64,000 nucleotides of DNA from Arcanobacterium_A hippocoleae_A (GTDB lineage Bacteria; Actinomycetota; Actinomycetes; Actinomycetales; Actinomycetaceae). The notes under the pieces were generated by a model. The model saw only the letters and a list, made by a program, of their open reading frames with translations, was not told where the DNA came from and made no database searches. This document shows, piece by piece, positions 22,612 to 33,126 of this stretch; position 1 is the first letter of the stretch, and each line of letters opens with the position of its first letter. The stretch lies in NCBI GenBank assembly GCA_040360365.1, contig CP136412.1; one strand, 5' to 3'. Made by a program: the position numbers and the translations under genes.

Positions 22612-23832
22612 ATGATGATTTGGCGACGTGGAAAAGTTATTGCGTTTGGGAAAAGCTGGAGCGAAGCACTTGAGCTCGAGGTAGAACTTATCGCTGGCGA
22701 AGAAGATAGGTTTGGCAGCAGTGATGACGGTTTGCTGGTGAAAGCACTTGCATATACACAGATTGTCGGAGATATTTCGCTTGGAGACACACTGCTTCTT
22801 TCAGCTTCCGCTTTTAAACGCGGACTCGGCACTGGCGGTTACATGTTTGTAGTTGCGAATACGAGCCGATTACCTGCCGATCCGCATCCGCAGCCGGGAC
22901 ATTTAATGAAGGCGCGTTACACGGCAAGCCAATTCATGGTACAGGGCGTGGATGAACAAGAATCTGCGTATCATCAACTGCTGGAAAATGCTGATAGTAT
23001 CGGCGGAATGCCGGTGATTTGTGCCGATTTACATTCTGCACTCCCGGCAATTGTTCTTGGGCTGCATAGTGTAAACACCGAAATTCGAATCGCTTATGTG
23101 ATGAGTGACGGCGGTGCGCTGCCGGCATGGTTTTCGCGTGCAGCTGCACAGCTGAAAAATGCGAAAGCGATTATCGGCACTATCAGTTGCGGGCAAGCTT
23201 TCGGCGGCGACCTTGAAGCCGTAAATATTTATACTGCGCTGCTTGCGGCAAAGCACGTCTGGAATGCGGATGCTGCAATTGTGGCACAAGGGCCGGGAAA
23301 TCTTGGTACCGGTACAAAGTGGGGGTTTTCCGGGACACAAATTGGTGAAGCAATTAATGCTGCAGGGATTTTAGGCGGACGCCCAATCGCAGTTTTACGG
23401 CTTTCAAATGCTGATGCGCGCAGCAGACACTATGGAATCTCACATCACACCGCGCGAATTTTACAAGATATCGTAACAGCTGCCTGTGATGTGCCGATTC
23501 CGAATTTCACTGAACTACGCAAGCTTGAATCCGGATTGCAAATCTGCGCGAATACTGCTCAGAAAAATACTGGAATTACCGAATTTAACGATAACGATTG
23601 CAATATTTCATCCGCACTTTTACCGAACGGATTCACACAGACACTCGAAACACAAATTTCGGAAATCACTATCCGGAAAAATCTGCATTTTAGTGAGATT
23701 TTATTTTCCGACCTGCTTCCAGCACTTGTCTCCAGTCCTTATCCGCTGCGCACAATGGGCCGGAGCTTCCCGCAAGACGCAAGTGCGTTTATTGCCGCAG
23801 CTGCAGCTGGAAAGTTTGCTGCAGAATTTTAA
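22612..23832 (+). CDS. DUF3866 family protein
   Basis: 406-residue intact protein of a conserved actinobacterial family of unknown function commonly found beside pafB. Visible landmarks are MMIWRRGKVIAFGKSWSEAL at the start, GLGTGGYMFVVANTSRLPAD, YVMSDGGALPAWFSRA and VAQGPGNLGTGTKWGFSG. It is glycine- and alanine-rich with a soluble profile, and divergent from pafB with a 31-base gap. No enzymatic role is assigned. Confidence 0.88.
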   Translation: MMIWRRGKVIAFGKSWSEALELEVELIAGEEDRFGSSDDGLLVKALAYTQIVGDISLGDTLLLSASAFKRGLGTGGYMFVVANTSRLPADPHPQPGHLMKARYTASQFMVQGVDEQESAYHQLLENADSIGGMPVICADLHSALPAIVLGLHSVNTEIRIAYVMSDGGALPAWFSRAAAQLKNAKAIIGTISCGQAFGGDLEAVNIYTALLAAKHVWNADAAIVAQGPGNLGTGTKWGFSGTQIGEAINAAGILGGRPIAVLRLSNADARSRHYGISHHTARILQDIVTAACDVPIPNFTELRKLESGLQICANTAQKNTGITEFNDNDCNISSALLPNGFTQTLETQISEITIRKNLHFSEILFSDLLPALVSSPYPLRTMGRSFPQDASAFIAAAAAGKFAAEF

Positions 23833-23894
23833 GATTTTCTTCTGCTCCTCTCCCCAGCTCGCTTCCGTCGGGAAAATGACCCAGTTTAGCTGAG

Positions 23895-23937
23895 AGTGCC
23901 GATTACTTGTGCAGGGGATGCATTCGTAATCGGCACT
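23895..23937. terminator. Hairpin terminator between DUF3866 gene and ribY
   Basis: A 12-bp perfect stem (agtgccgattac / gtaatcggcact) lies between the convergent DUF3866 gene and ribY. Confidence 0.7.
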
Positions 23938-23960
23938 TCTCGGATTCGGGTTTAACTGTG

Positions 23961-24988
23961 TTATTTCGCTTCCAGCACCGCTGTTGTATATGCTTCGCTG
24001 GCTTTTACCGGTGTTTTCAGAATCTTGTTATCTGCAAGGAATTTCTCCATTGCATTCCAAGTAGCTGCATCCTGCCGCCCAAAACTTCCGTCGCCTTGAT
24101 ATAGGAGCAGCGTTTGCTCCAGAACAGCTAATGCAGTACTTGCTGCTTTCGTTTCAGATAAAGAGGGAACGTATTTTTTCGTGATTTCTACGGCTCCTTT
24201 TGGATCTGCAACCGCATCTTTTACTGCTTTTTCTACTGCGCCGAGAAACTTCTTGTAAACGGCAGGCTGAATTTTATCTGCAAGTGAACCGAATCCGACC
24301 CCGACAAGCGGCGGCTGTGCATTTTCCAGGATTGGAATATTTATCACGTCAATTCCAGCATTTTTCAGCGCAACCGTATCATTGTTTGCGAATCCGATAA
24401 TTGCGTCGACCTTTTTTCTTGCAATGCAGCAGTCTGAGTGTAACCGATAAACTCTATTTGTACTTTGTCTTGCAGATTATGAATTTCGAGTGCTGCAAGT
24501 AAGCCATAATAATTTTCACCGTACGGACCGGGTAAGCCAACCTTTTTTCCAGTTAAATCTTCCCACTTTGTAATACCTGCAGATTTGGGAGCAATTAACA
24601 CAACCGGATATTTTTGATACATTGTTGCCCAGTTGACTACTTTAATCCCAGTTGAACGGCCTTGCATCATTTCGTCTCCGCCCGCAAAGACAATATCTTC
24701 CGTACCGGATTGCAGCGCGCCGAGTAATGCTTCTTGCGCACCATGATGCCGCAATTTTACATCCAGTCCGGCATCCTGAAAGTATCCTTTTGCTTCCGCA
24801 ATGTAAAGCGGCGCGAATTGAACATCAGGGATATAAGTTAAACCCACCGTAATTTTCGGCATAGATTGCTGCTGGGAGTTAGCGGATTGACTTTGTGAAT
24901 TTTTAGTTTGCTGATTGTCGTTTGTGCAGGCACTGAGTTGAAACAGCGCAAGAAATAAAACTGAAACAATTCCGAATAGTTTCTTCAT
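23961..24988 (-). CDS. ribY: NMT1/THI5-like substrate-binding lipoprotein, probable riboflavin carrier RibY (one frameshift)
   Basis: Extracytoplasmic binding protein of an ABC importer. It starts MKKLFGIVSVLFLALFQLSA followed by Cys, a lipoprotein signal peptide with lipobox LSAC. The NMT1-like fold is recognised from VGLTYIPDVQFAPLYIAEAK, GYFQDAGLDVKL and DIVFAGGDEMMQG. One A is missing in a six-A run near 24415; restoring it gives KKVDAIIGFANNDTVAL. About 342 residues. NMT1-like proteins bind thiamine precursors or riboflavin; the FMN riboswitch ahead of the operon points to riboflavin (RibXY type). No ATPase gene follows. Confidence 0.78.
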
Positions 24989-25076
24989 GAAGTTCTTCCT
25001 TATCTTCGTATTATTCCCGCTAATTTGAAGCATGATTTCGAAAATGATTTTACCGACGCACATTTTCGGCCATACT

Positions 25077-25874
25077 TTAGGAAGCGGCAAAACGTACCGC
25101 CCGATTTTCAAGGGCACGCAATATGAGATAGATTCCAACTGCCGCTATTGCCAGAAGAATGATTGCAGCGAACATTGCCGGTAAGTCATTTAGATGTTGG
25201 GCAGTAATCAGTGTAATCCCTAATCCAATCTGGCCGCCGATAACCATTTCACCTACCACGGCTCCGGTAATAGCTAGTGTGAATCCGGTACGAAGTCCCG
25301 CGAGAATATTTGGCCCGGCAAGCGGTATCTCAATGAATAACAGGAGATTAATTCCTCCGGCTCCGTCGAGACGAGCAGCCGCTATCACATCTGAATCAAG
25401 AGATCTGATACCGACTGCAGTTCCAATCACTATTGGAAAGATAACGATGATAGCACAAAGCGTAACAATCGGCGCCATCCCGTATCCAATCCAGGTGACT
25501 AGCAGCGGCGCAATAGCAACCGCTGGGATTGCCTGTGAGGCAGCCAAATATGGCTCAATTGATGCACTTAAGAATCGCCAATGTGAAATAGCAAGACCAA
25601 GCGGAATACCAATACATGCGGCAAGAAGACAACCGAGAAAAGCTTCCAGCATTGTTTGTCCTAATGCGCTTAGAAGATATCCTTCGCGGATTCCGGTGAT
25701 TAGTCTGAAGAAAACTAATACTGGATCTGGTAATGCGTACTCCCCGATTAATTTGAAACCGACGGCAAGAAACCAAGCAAGAATCGCTAAAAGCCCAAGA
25801 AGTAACGGTGCAATCCAGCGAGGTGTACGCAATTTTTCATCCCTTTTGTATTTTCGATATTCTCTTTGCATCAA
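25077..25874 (-). CDS. ribX: ABC transporter permease, probable riboflavin importer RibX
   Basis: 265-residue membrane permease of the BPD-transport family with about six helices and the ATPase-contact (EAA-like) loop AARLDGAGGINLLLFIEIPL. It is the first gene after the FMN riboswitch and is followed 88 bases later by ribY. Related ThiX and SsuC permeases look alike, so riboflavin is assigned from the riboswitch and not from the protein itself. The start ATG at 25874 gives a basic N-terminal tail (MQREYRKYKRDEK). Confidence 0.8.
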   Translation of the reverse strand: MMQREYRKYKRDEKLRTPRWIAPLLLGLLAILAWFLAVGFKLIGEYALPDPVLVFFRLITGIREGYLLSALGQTMLEAFLGCLLAACIGIPLGLAISHWRFLSASIEPYLAASQAIPAVAIAPLLVTWIGYGMAPIVTLCAIIVIFPIVIGTAVGIRSLDSDVIAAARLDGAGGINLLLFIEIPLAGPNILAGLRTGFTLAITGAVVGEMVIGGQIGLGITLITAQHLNDLPAMFAAIILLAIAAVGIYLILRALENRAVRFAAS

Positions 25875-25932
25875 AAGAGCACCAGGAACGAGAACACAAA
25901 AGGACAGACAGAACTTGCGAGCCTGTAAATTC

Positions 25933-26075
25933 GTGCGCCTCCCATCCGGACTTTTACCGTCGGTAGAGGAATTTCACCTCTTCAGCCAAAAACTAAGAAA
26001 CTCAGATATTTCTGTAAATTTTTGGGTCGCGGACTTTCACCGCCGGTTCAGATTTTCACTGACCCTGGAGCACTT
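25933..26075 (-). promoter_or_regulatory. FMN riboswitch (RFN element)
   Basis: On the minus strand the conserved RFN landmarks occur in order: gtgctccagggtcagtgaaa, accggcggtgaaagtccgcg, gaagaggtgaaattcctc and accgacggtaaaagtccgga followed by tgggaggcgcac. These form the six-helix FMN aptamer. It lies 59 bases ahead of ribX, so high FMN should shut off the importer. A TATACT box at 26088-26093 just upstream could be the -10 element. Confidence 0.95.
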
Positions 26076-26204
26076 CTGTACACGGTCAGTATAGACCTTT
26101 GCGCAAAAAATTGCATTAATTATTGAATCATATTGCGCATTAACTGGAGACATACGCTAATCTGTGCTGCTGGTAGTCTGTTCCGCACGTTTTAAAATTT
26201 ATTT

Positions 26205-26222
26205 CCGGCGAATATTCGCCGG
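26205..26222. terminator. Palindromic hairpin, possible terminator
   Basis: The self-complementary ccggcgaatattcgccgg is followed on the plus strand by atagttttt. It lies between rpe and the riboswitch. It may terminate rpe transcription or insulate the riboflavin operon; direction is uncertain. Confidence 0.45.
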
Positions 26223-26357
26223 ATAGTTTTTGGGTGAAGTACGAATTTAAATATACGTGATGAAATTTTGTGTTCGGCCGTAAAAACCGGCAAAATCGCG
26301 ATTCCAAAACACTAAATCCGGCAGAGGTGTTCCTTTCAGTAATTTCCGAAAGGAGTA

Positions 26358-27019
26358 TCAAAAACAATGCTGATGTGCGATTGCGCGCAGCGTTTCAATT
26401 TCGGCGTAAGCGTCAGCTGCATTATAGACGGCTGATCCGGCAACAAAAGTATCTGCTCCGGCAGCAGCTGCAAGAGCAATCGTATCGCGCGATATTCCGC
26501 CATCGACCTGAATCCACACGTCAAGACCAGTTTTCTTCACGGCTTCACGGGTACGAGAGATTTTATGCTGCATTTGCGAAATGAATTTTTGTCCGCCAAA
26601 TCCTGGTTCAACTGTCATGATTAGAATCATGTCAAATTCATTGAGGATATCAACAAATGGTTCGATTGGAGTGGCAGGTTTTAGTGCAATTCCGGCGCGT
26701 GCACCGATTTTGCGTAATTCGCGGGCCAAACGCAGCGGCGCTTGTGCAGCCTCGGCATGAAAAGTGACAGATTCACTGCCGGCTTCTGCATATTGCGGCG
26801 CCCAAACATCTGGCTGCGCAATCATCAGGTGGCAATCAAGCGGAAGATTCGTTGTTTTTTAATTGATTCAACGATTGGCAGTCCGAGCGTAAGGTTCGGA
26901 ACAAAATGGTTATCCATTACGTCAATATGCGCAAAGTCCGCGTTTGAAATCTTTGCAAGTTCTCCGCGTAAATCTGAAAAGTCGCAGTTTAAAATTGACG
27001 GATTAATCCGCACGCTCAT
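26358..27019 (-). CDS. rpe: Ribulose-phosphate 3-epimerase (one frameshift)
   Basis: Interconverts ribulose-5-phosphate and xylulose-5-phosphate in the pentose phosphate pathway. It starts MSVRINPSILNCDFSDLRGE, with HIDVMDNHFVPNLTLG carrying metal ligands. At a six-A run near 26862 one base is missing; adding it gives LDCHLMIAQPD, the next conserved segment. MTVEPGFGGQKF and VDGGIS follow. Corrected length is about 220 residues, normal. Confidence 0.93.
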
Positions 27020-27055
27020 CCATTTTCCTTTCGATTTATTTACCCGAATCTGTAT

Positions 27056-28486
27056 TTATTTTATTTTCTTAATAACTGCCGCAAACATTGCATCGCTTGC
27101 ATGCTCATCAGGCCAAAGCTGCAGCATTTCGGTATTGCTTGTAAGCTTCACTTTTGTGAAGCTATTGGCGATTTTCGCAGCATTCAGCAGATGGGCATCT
27201 TCACGGCGGGACATAAACTTCGCAATAATCTCATGGGTTTCCGGCAGATATGGAGAACAGGTTGAGTAGAGGAGAATTCCGCCTTTCTGCAGAGCCTTCC
27301 AACCCGACTCGAGCAATTCGAGCTGTAATTTTGCTAAATCCAGCGCATCTCCGGCTTCTTTCCGCCAGCGTGCTTCGGGACGGCGGCGGAGTGCACCGAT
27401 TCCAGTACACGGAGCGTCAATCAGGATCCGGTCGTAGCTTTCGGGTTCTTCTGCACCAATTTCACGCCCGTCTCCCTCCCGTAATGCAACTAAATCAGCC
27501 CAAGGATCGATTGCTTGCGATACCAGCCTGAGCCGATGCGGATGGAGTTCATTCGCAAATACTTGCGCTCCGCGCTGTGCAGCGATTGCCGCAATCGTCG
27601 CACTCTTACCGCCAGGGCCGGCACACATATCAAGCCAACGACGGTCTGGTGTTTCTACAGCTGCAGCTGTAAAAAGCCGTGAAATCAGCTGCGAACCTTC
27701 ATCTTGCACCCCGGCAAGCTTGTCTTGTACCGCAAATATCCGTCCCGGATCCCCACGCGTTAATAGCAGCGAGCTGGATATTAATTTTCCGGGCTGATGC
27801 GTCATTTTGCCTTTTTCGATATCAAGTTTTAAATCGGAAATTTTGATATCACGGGCAACCAGTGCAACTTCCGACGGAGTATTGTCTGCTTTCAATACAG
27901 AAATAATATCTTTTGCGGAACGGCCGTTAGCTTTTAATGAGTTTATCAAACCGCGGACGACCCACTCCGGATGTGAAAACCATTTTGCAAGAAATGCGAC
28001 CGAACCATAGTTACCGCCGCTTTGTTCACGCACGTACTCGCGCCACTGTGTGAGCGAACGTTCAGATACGCGGCGCAATACCGCATTCACAAAACCGCTT
28101 GCACCGCTGCCGATTTCATTTCGCGCAAGCGTCACAGTTTCGTATATTGCGGCATGTGCTGGTGTGCCAAATTCAAGCAGTTGGTGTACCCCCATCCGAA
28201 GCAGCACCAGTACCGGCAAATCTATCTCCGAAAGCGGACGGCCGCTGGTGCAGCCAACGATAATTGCATCCCAACGCCCTTGTAAGCGCAAAGTACCATA
28301 GCAAAGATTGGTAGCATATGCTGCGTCTTGTTTGCTGAAATTTCCGCGGTTGAGAGATTTTGGAAGAATTAGATTTGCGTATGCATCCTCTGTTGCTACT
28401 CGGATTAACACTTCAAATACAAGGCGGCGGGCACGATCTGAAGCTGACTTACCAGGACGCCAGTTGTTTGGGCGGTTATTACTCAT
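27056..28486 (-). CDS. rsmB: 16S rRNA m5C967 methyltransferase RsmB/Sun
   Basis: SAM-dependent methyltransferase acting on small-subunit rRNA. An N-terminal NusB-like RNA-binding domain (RRLVFEVLIRVATEDAYANL) precedes the catalytic domain with DMCAGPGGKSATIAAIA, DAPCTGIGALRRRPEARWR and the catalytic Cys in LLYSTCSPYLPETHE. I place the start at ATG 28486 (MSNNRPNNWRPG), which overlaps the corrected fmt stop, and not at the longer in-frame start. It is 476 residues and intact. Confidence 0.92.
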   Translation of the reverse strand: MSNNRPNNWRPGKSASDRARRLVFEVLIRVATEDAYANLILPKSLNRGNFSKQDAAYATNLCYGTLRLQGRWDAIIVGCTSGRPLSEIDLPVLVLLRMGVHQLLEFGTPAHAAIYETVTLARNEIGSGASGFVNAVLRRVSERSLTQWREYVREQSGGNYGSVAFLAKWFSHPEWVVRGLINSLKANGRSAKDIISVLKADNTPSEVALVARDIKISDLKLDIEKGKMTHQPGKLISSSLLLTRGDPGRIFAVQDKLAGVQDEGSQLISRLFTAAAVETPDRRWLDMCAGPGGKSATIAAIAAQRGAQVFANELHPHRLRLVSQAIDPWADLVALREGDGREIGAEEPESYDRILIDAPCTGIGALRRRPEARWRKEAGDALDLAKLQLELLESGWKALQKGGILLYSTCSPYLPETHEIIAKFMSRREDAHLLNAAKIANSFTKVKLTSNTEMLQLWPDEHASDAMFAAVIKKIK

Positions 28487-29458
28487 TATTTGTTCCGTTT
28501 TCTTTTTCCAAGTCGGTCCGCTGCGGCAGATCAAAACGCGGATTTTCTTCACGAATTCCCCGGAGCCAATCGGCAGCATTCATCCATTTTTCCCCGCAGG
28601 TGAGATTGTAGTTAGTTCAACTTCTCCATTTCCAGTTGCAACATGTACATTCTTTCCGACGAAATATACGCTGCCTGCCGAATGGGAAGATGCGGGCATA
28701 ATACTGGGAGAATTCTTTATTTTTACTGCGCCGATTTTCATTCGCATTCCGTTTAACGATGTCCATGATCCTGGTTCGGGAATATACGCATGAATTTGCG
28801 ATTGCACTTCAGCTGCACTGCATTGCCAATCAATTTGCGCAATTTGTGAATTCAATAAATGTGCATAAGTGCTCTCCCCTGTCTGCTCACGATAGACGGC
28901 AGTGCCTGACTCGATTTGGGCAAATGTTTCAAGCATCTGCTGTGCTCCAGATTCGGAAAGCTGTGTTAGTACTTCACCGGCAGTAAGATTATGGTCTAGC
29001 GGGAAGCGCGCCGTGCTGAGGATATTTCCGGTATCAAGACCCTTTTCAATTTGGAAGACGCAGGTTCCGATTTCTGTATCACCTGCGGCAATTGCAGCTT
29101 GTACTGGAGATGCCCCGCGCCAGCGCGGCAGTAAAGAATAGTGCAGATTTATCCATCCATATTTTGGTATTCGTAAAAGGTTTTCCGGAATTAAAAGTCC
29201 GTAAGCTACAACTGCAACAGCGTCGGGAGCAAGATTTGCGATCAGTTCTGCTGCAGAATCATTTTTCAAAGTCCGCGGTGTGTAAACCTCGTATCCCTTT
29301 AAAAGTGCGTAATCGTGCACTGGGGAGTTCGTAAGAACCTTCTTCCGTCCCTTCGGAGCTGGTTCGCGTGTGAGAATTCCGATAATATCGTGTTGTTCCG
29401 CAAGAGCAGCAAGTGTTGGAATTGCAGTTTCGGGTGTCCCGGCAAAAATTATTCGCAA
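28479..29458 (-). CDS. fmt: Methionyl-tRNA formyltransferase (one frameshift)
   Basis: Formylates initiator Met-tRNA with 10-formyl-tetrahydrofolate. MRIIFAGTPETAIPTLAAL opens the protein; SLLPRWRGASPVQAAI is the conserved folate and catalytic segment. Near 28600 one A is missing in a five-A run. Restoring it replaces an early stop with KKWMNAADWLRGIREENPRF and moves the stop to 28479, where it overlaps the rsmB start. Corrected length is about 326 residues. Confidence 0.92.
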
Positions 29459-29488
29459 AATATCTCCTTGGTGTTAGAATCAAATCTA

Positions 29489-31685
29489 TTATAGTGGCGG
29501 GTTTCGTCGGATTCGAAGACTTAACGCATTACGATTTATTGAGACGATTCGGTTTACAGTACCAATCGCATTAACATATTGCGGAAGATCCTCCTTATTC
29601 GGATGCACGAAGATTCTGAGGATGCCGTCTTTGTGCAGATGCGGACCGAGAATCCGCGCTTTGGGAAGTATATTGTGTATACCGCCGGTAATAAGCGGAT
29701 CGTTTGGACCGCCAAATTCAAAACTTTCGGAAAAATCATCCTGCCCAGCGAGCTTTGTTTCCATATTTAACTTTGCAGTCTCAAGCTGGAGCAGACCAAG
29801 AAAGCGGCGCAAATCAGCCCGCGTCCCCAAAATTTCAAACCAGTCTTCCGCCGGCGGAAGACCGAAATTACTGCGTTCTGTGAAAGCTGCACGCTCCCAA
29901 TCAGCAAAATCCCATCGTCCAAGGACATCAATCAAATTATTCGGTACATTGCCAACCAACAGGACTTTACCTCCGGCATCGCGAGTTTTGACTAAACGCA
30001 TCACTTTTGCAGCAGCACGTAAAAACATTAACTCAGCATTGGCATTATCTGCGGCAAGTAAGTACCCGCAGTCAAGGATAATTGCTGCTGAATATCCGGC
30101 AGTGTTTTCTGGTTCACTTCCCGGAGTGGCAACAATGATTTGTCCGGGTTTTACTTCTGCCAACCCGGTAATATTCCCAGCCAGATTAATCGATACTCCA
30201 GGAAATGCGCGCCCGATTTCAAGTGCAGTACGTTCAGAACCAATCTGACGCAGTTTCAGCTTTCGCCCGCGGCAGTTGCGGCAAACAAAATCACGATCAA
30301 TAAATCCGCAGCGGACGCATTCAGGCGGCATATTTGGAGCCGAAATCTGTATTTGCCCGCCGCATTTCGGGCACTCTGCCGGTAATCCGCATTGCAGGCA
30401 GGAAAGTTTTGGAATATATCCTGCCTTTGGGACAACAATTAAAACTGCACCGCGGAGCAGCCCATCACGCACTATCGCAAAAAGCGAACTTGGCATTCGG
30501 CTCCACGGTGAAGATTCATATTTGAATTGGTTTGCCCCAAGCACTTGCGGCACTAGATGTTTTCGCGCAATCAATTCCGGCTGCACAATAAGTTGCTGAG
30601 TTTTTGTTTCGCGGGAATAGCGTCTGCTATTGCCGCGGGAATCATGTTTCTAGAAATATCTTTGAGCAAACCAACACTTGCGATACTTGGACCAAAGCTG
30701 ACAACACAAAATTGGGCATGTTCGATTTTGGCACGGGCAGCAAGAACATCACGAGCATTGATATAAGGATTTCGCCGTTCATGGTATGCCGAGTGGGAGT
30801 CGTCAAATTGAATAATTAAACGAAGCTGCTTCAGCGGCGCCCAGATTGCACTGCGCGTGCCGACAATAATTTTGGTATGTCCGGCGAGTGCTGAAAGAAA
30901 CTGCGAATAACGTGTTGCATGATTATTTTCGGAAGTCCATTGCGCTATTGAAAGCAGTGGAAAAATTTTTCGAAGTTTATTCGCAATGCGTGCGGCTTCA
31001 CGGGGCGTTGGCGCAAGCAAAAGTACCGATTCATCTCTCTCGAGAATCTGCTGAATCCGAATCACGAAAATCTCTACATCATGCCCTGGGAGCGGATGTA
31101 CAAGTTTAATATTTTCTGCAGTATCAAGGTTTATCGGAGTAAGCGAATCTATGTTTTCATATTCTTGCGGTGCCGAAAACGAACTCACAATTTGTGTATT
31201 TATTCGTGCCGGTTCCGGCAGTGCGGAAAAATCTTTTTCTGCACGCGCATGACGCTGCGGAACGGCAAGCGGGAAAAAATCAGCAATTGGAGCAATATAT
31301 TCTTTGCTTAATTGTTCAAGCAAAACACGAATCTGCGGCTGCAACACCGGGATATTCGAAACAACAGCAGAAATTGGACGAAGCTTTCCGGCGGTGGCTG
31401 CAGTGTCTGTTCGTTCGACCACAAAACCTTCAATTTTCCGACTGCCTAACTGCACTTTTACCCGGCATCCTGCCTGCAAATGAGCGAATTGTTCGGGTAT
31501 TTCATAATCAAACAGCTGGCTCATATGCGGTACCGGCAAATTGAGATAAATCCGCGCAACAGGATTCACTACTGCAGAGTCAATGTTTATCGGAACAGGA
31601 TTGACGCTAAGCAGCTCATCCTGCGCAGAATAACTGGGCAAGACGTCAAAAAGTGAATCAGCGAAAGAATCTTTTTTGGTTCCAT
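29489..31685 (-). CDS. priA: Primosomal protein N' PriA, helicase-inactive actinobacterial type (two frameshifts)
   Basis: Replication restart protein. The N-terminal 3'BD domain (ARIYLNLPVPHMSQLFDYEI) and the zinc-binding cysteines (LSCLQCGLPAECPKCGG, ECVRCGFIDRDFVCRNC) are clear. The Walker A region reads LPGHDVEIFVIRIQQI and the Walker B region FDDSHSAYHE, so the P-loop lysine is gone, as in other actinobacterial PriA proteins. Two A-run losses (near 31665 and 30590) are corrected, giving start ATG 31685 (MEPKKDSFADSLFDV) and about 732 residues. The downstream fmt-rsmB-rpe order is conserved. Confidence 0.9.
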
Positions 31686-31765
31686 ATATCTATTGAATCA
31701 TGCCCTATGGGTGAAAATATCTTGCCTTTTCAAATATACCGGTAAAACTGTATGCCGACGGCAAT

Positions 31766-31794
31766 AATCCCGTTCAGAAAATCCGAACGGGATT
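31766..31794 (-). terminator. Terminator downstream of metK
   Basis: A 10-bp stem (aatcccgttc / gaacgggatt) with a 9-base loop lies 26 bases after the metK stop. Confidence 0.7.
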
Positions 31795-31819
31795 CGGCGG
31801 CGCAAAATCTGCTCCAATG

Positions 31820-33016
31820 CTAAAGCGCAGCAAGCAAATCTGCTACGCAATCGGTGCGTTCCCAAGTAAACTCCGGAAGTTCGCGGCCAAAATGCCCGTA
31901 AGCTGCAGTTTTTGAATAAATCGGACGCAGTAATTCAAGGCGTGAAATAATCGCTGCAGGGCGTAAATCAAATACTTTTTTCACAGCATTTTCGATACGC
32001 GCAAGCGGATACTTTTCAGTACCGAACGTTTCCACACGCACCGAGACTGGGTGCGCTCGTCCAATCGCGTATGCTACCTGAATTTCACAGCGGTCAGCCA
32101 GACCGGCAGCAACTACATTCTTTGCAATCCACCGTGCGGCATAGGCAGCTGACCGATCAACTTTCGACGGATCTTTTCCGGAGAACGCGCCGCCGCCGTG
32201 ACGTGCCATACCGCCGTAAGTATCAACAATTATCTTTCGTCCAGTCAGCCCAGCATCTCCCATCGGACCGCCAATTACAAATCGTCCAGAAGGATTAACC
32301 AAAAGCTGCGGCGGCTGCGGTAAATAGTCGGCTGCTTCAGCTGCAAGCACTGGATCAACAACATGTTCTTTGACCATGGCTGCCAGTTCATCTTGCTGCA
32401 GTTCGGCATCGTGCTGCGTTGAAATCACAATGGTGTCTACTGATACAGGCACACCGCCGCGATACGAAACTGTAACTTGTGTTTTTCCGTCCGGACGTAA
32501 TCCGGATACTTCCCCACTCTTCCGGACAGCAGCAAGACGTTCAGCCAAGCGATGTGAAAGATGAATCGGCAGCGGCATCAGCACTGATGTTTCGTTAGCT
32601 GCATATCCAAACATTAAACCCTGATCGCCAGCACCTTGCAGGTCAAAATCTTCAAGTGTTCTGGCACTGCCGCTTCGTGCTTCAAGAGAATTTACAACTC
32701 CGCCGGCAATATCGGGAGACTGCGAACCAATCGAAACTGAAATCCCGCACGAACCTGCATCAAAACCGATTTTTGAAGAAGTATATCCGATATCAGTAAG
32801 CACACTGCGAATAATATCTGGAATTTCAACATAAGCGGTGGTGGTAACTTCACCTGCCACGTGAACAAGCCCGGTAGTGGCAAGGGATTCTACTGCTACG
32901 TGCGCAAACGGATCTTGTGCCAGGATTGCATCAAGAATTGCATCAGAAATACGATCGCAAACCTTGTCCGGGTGACCTTCTGTCACTGACTCGGAAGTGA
33001 ATGCTTGAATACTCAA
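31820..33016 (-). CDS. metK: S-adenosylmethionine synthase
   Basis: Makes SAM from methionine and ATP. It is 398 residues and intact. ESVTEGHPDKVCDRISDAIL opens the protein, GAGDQGLMFGYA is the catalytic loop and GGGAFSGKDPSKVDRSAAY is the phosphate-binding signature. Single-gene unit with its own terminator. It supplies the methyl donor used by rsmB and others. Confidence 0.97.
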   Translation of the reverse strand: MSIQAFTSESVTEGHPDKVCDRISDAILDAILAQDPFAHVAVESLATTGLVHVAGEVTTTAYVEIPDIIRSVLTDIGYTSSKIGFDAGSCGISVSIGSQSPDIAGGVVNSLEARSGSARTLEDFDLQGAGDQGLMFGYAANETSVLMPLPIHLSHRLAERLAAVRKSGEVSGLRPDGKTQVTVSYRGGVPVSVDTIVISTQHDAELQQDELAAMVKEHVVDPVLAAEAADYLPQPPQLLVNPSGRFVIGGPMGDAGLTGRKIIVDTYGGMARHGGGAFSGKDPSKVDRSAAYAARWIAKNVVAAGLADRCEIQVAYAIGRAHPVSVRVETFGTEKYPLARIENAVKKVFDLRPAAIISRLELLRPIYSKTAAYGHFGRELPEFTWERTDCVADLLAAL

Positions 33017-33126
33017 AATAAACTCGCTTTATATTAGATTATGCAGCTACAGAAATTCACTGCAATGACTTGTTGGATTAACTCGGCTCTATTCTAATCA
33101 TTTCTCAAAAATGAAGATAGTCTAGC

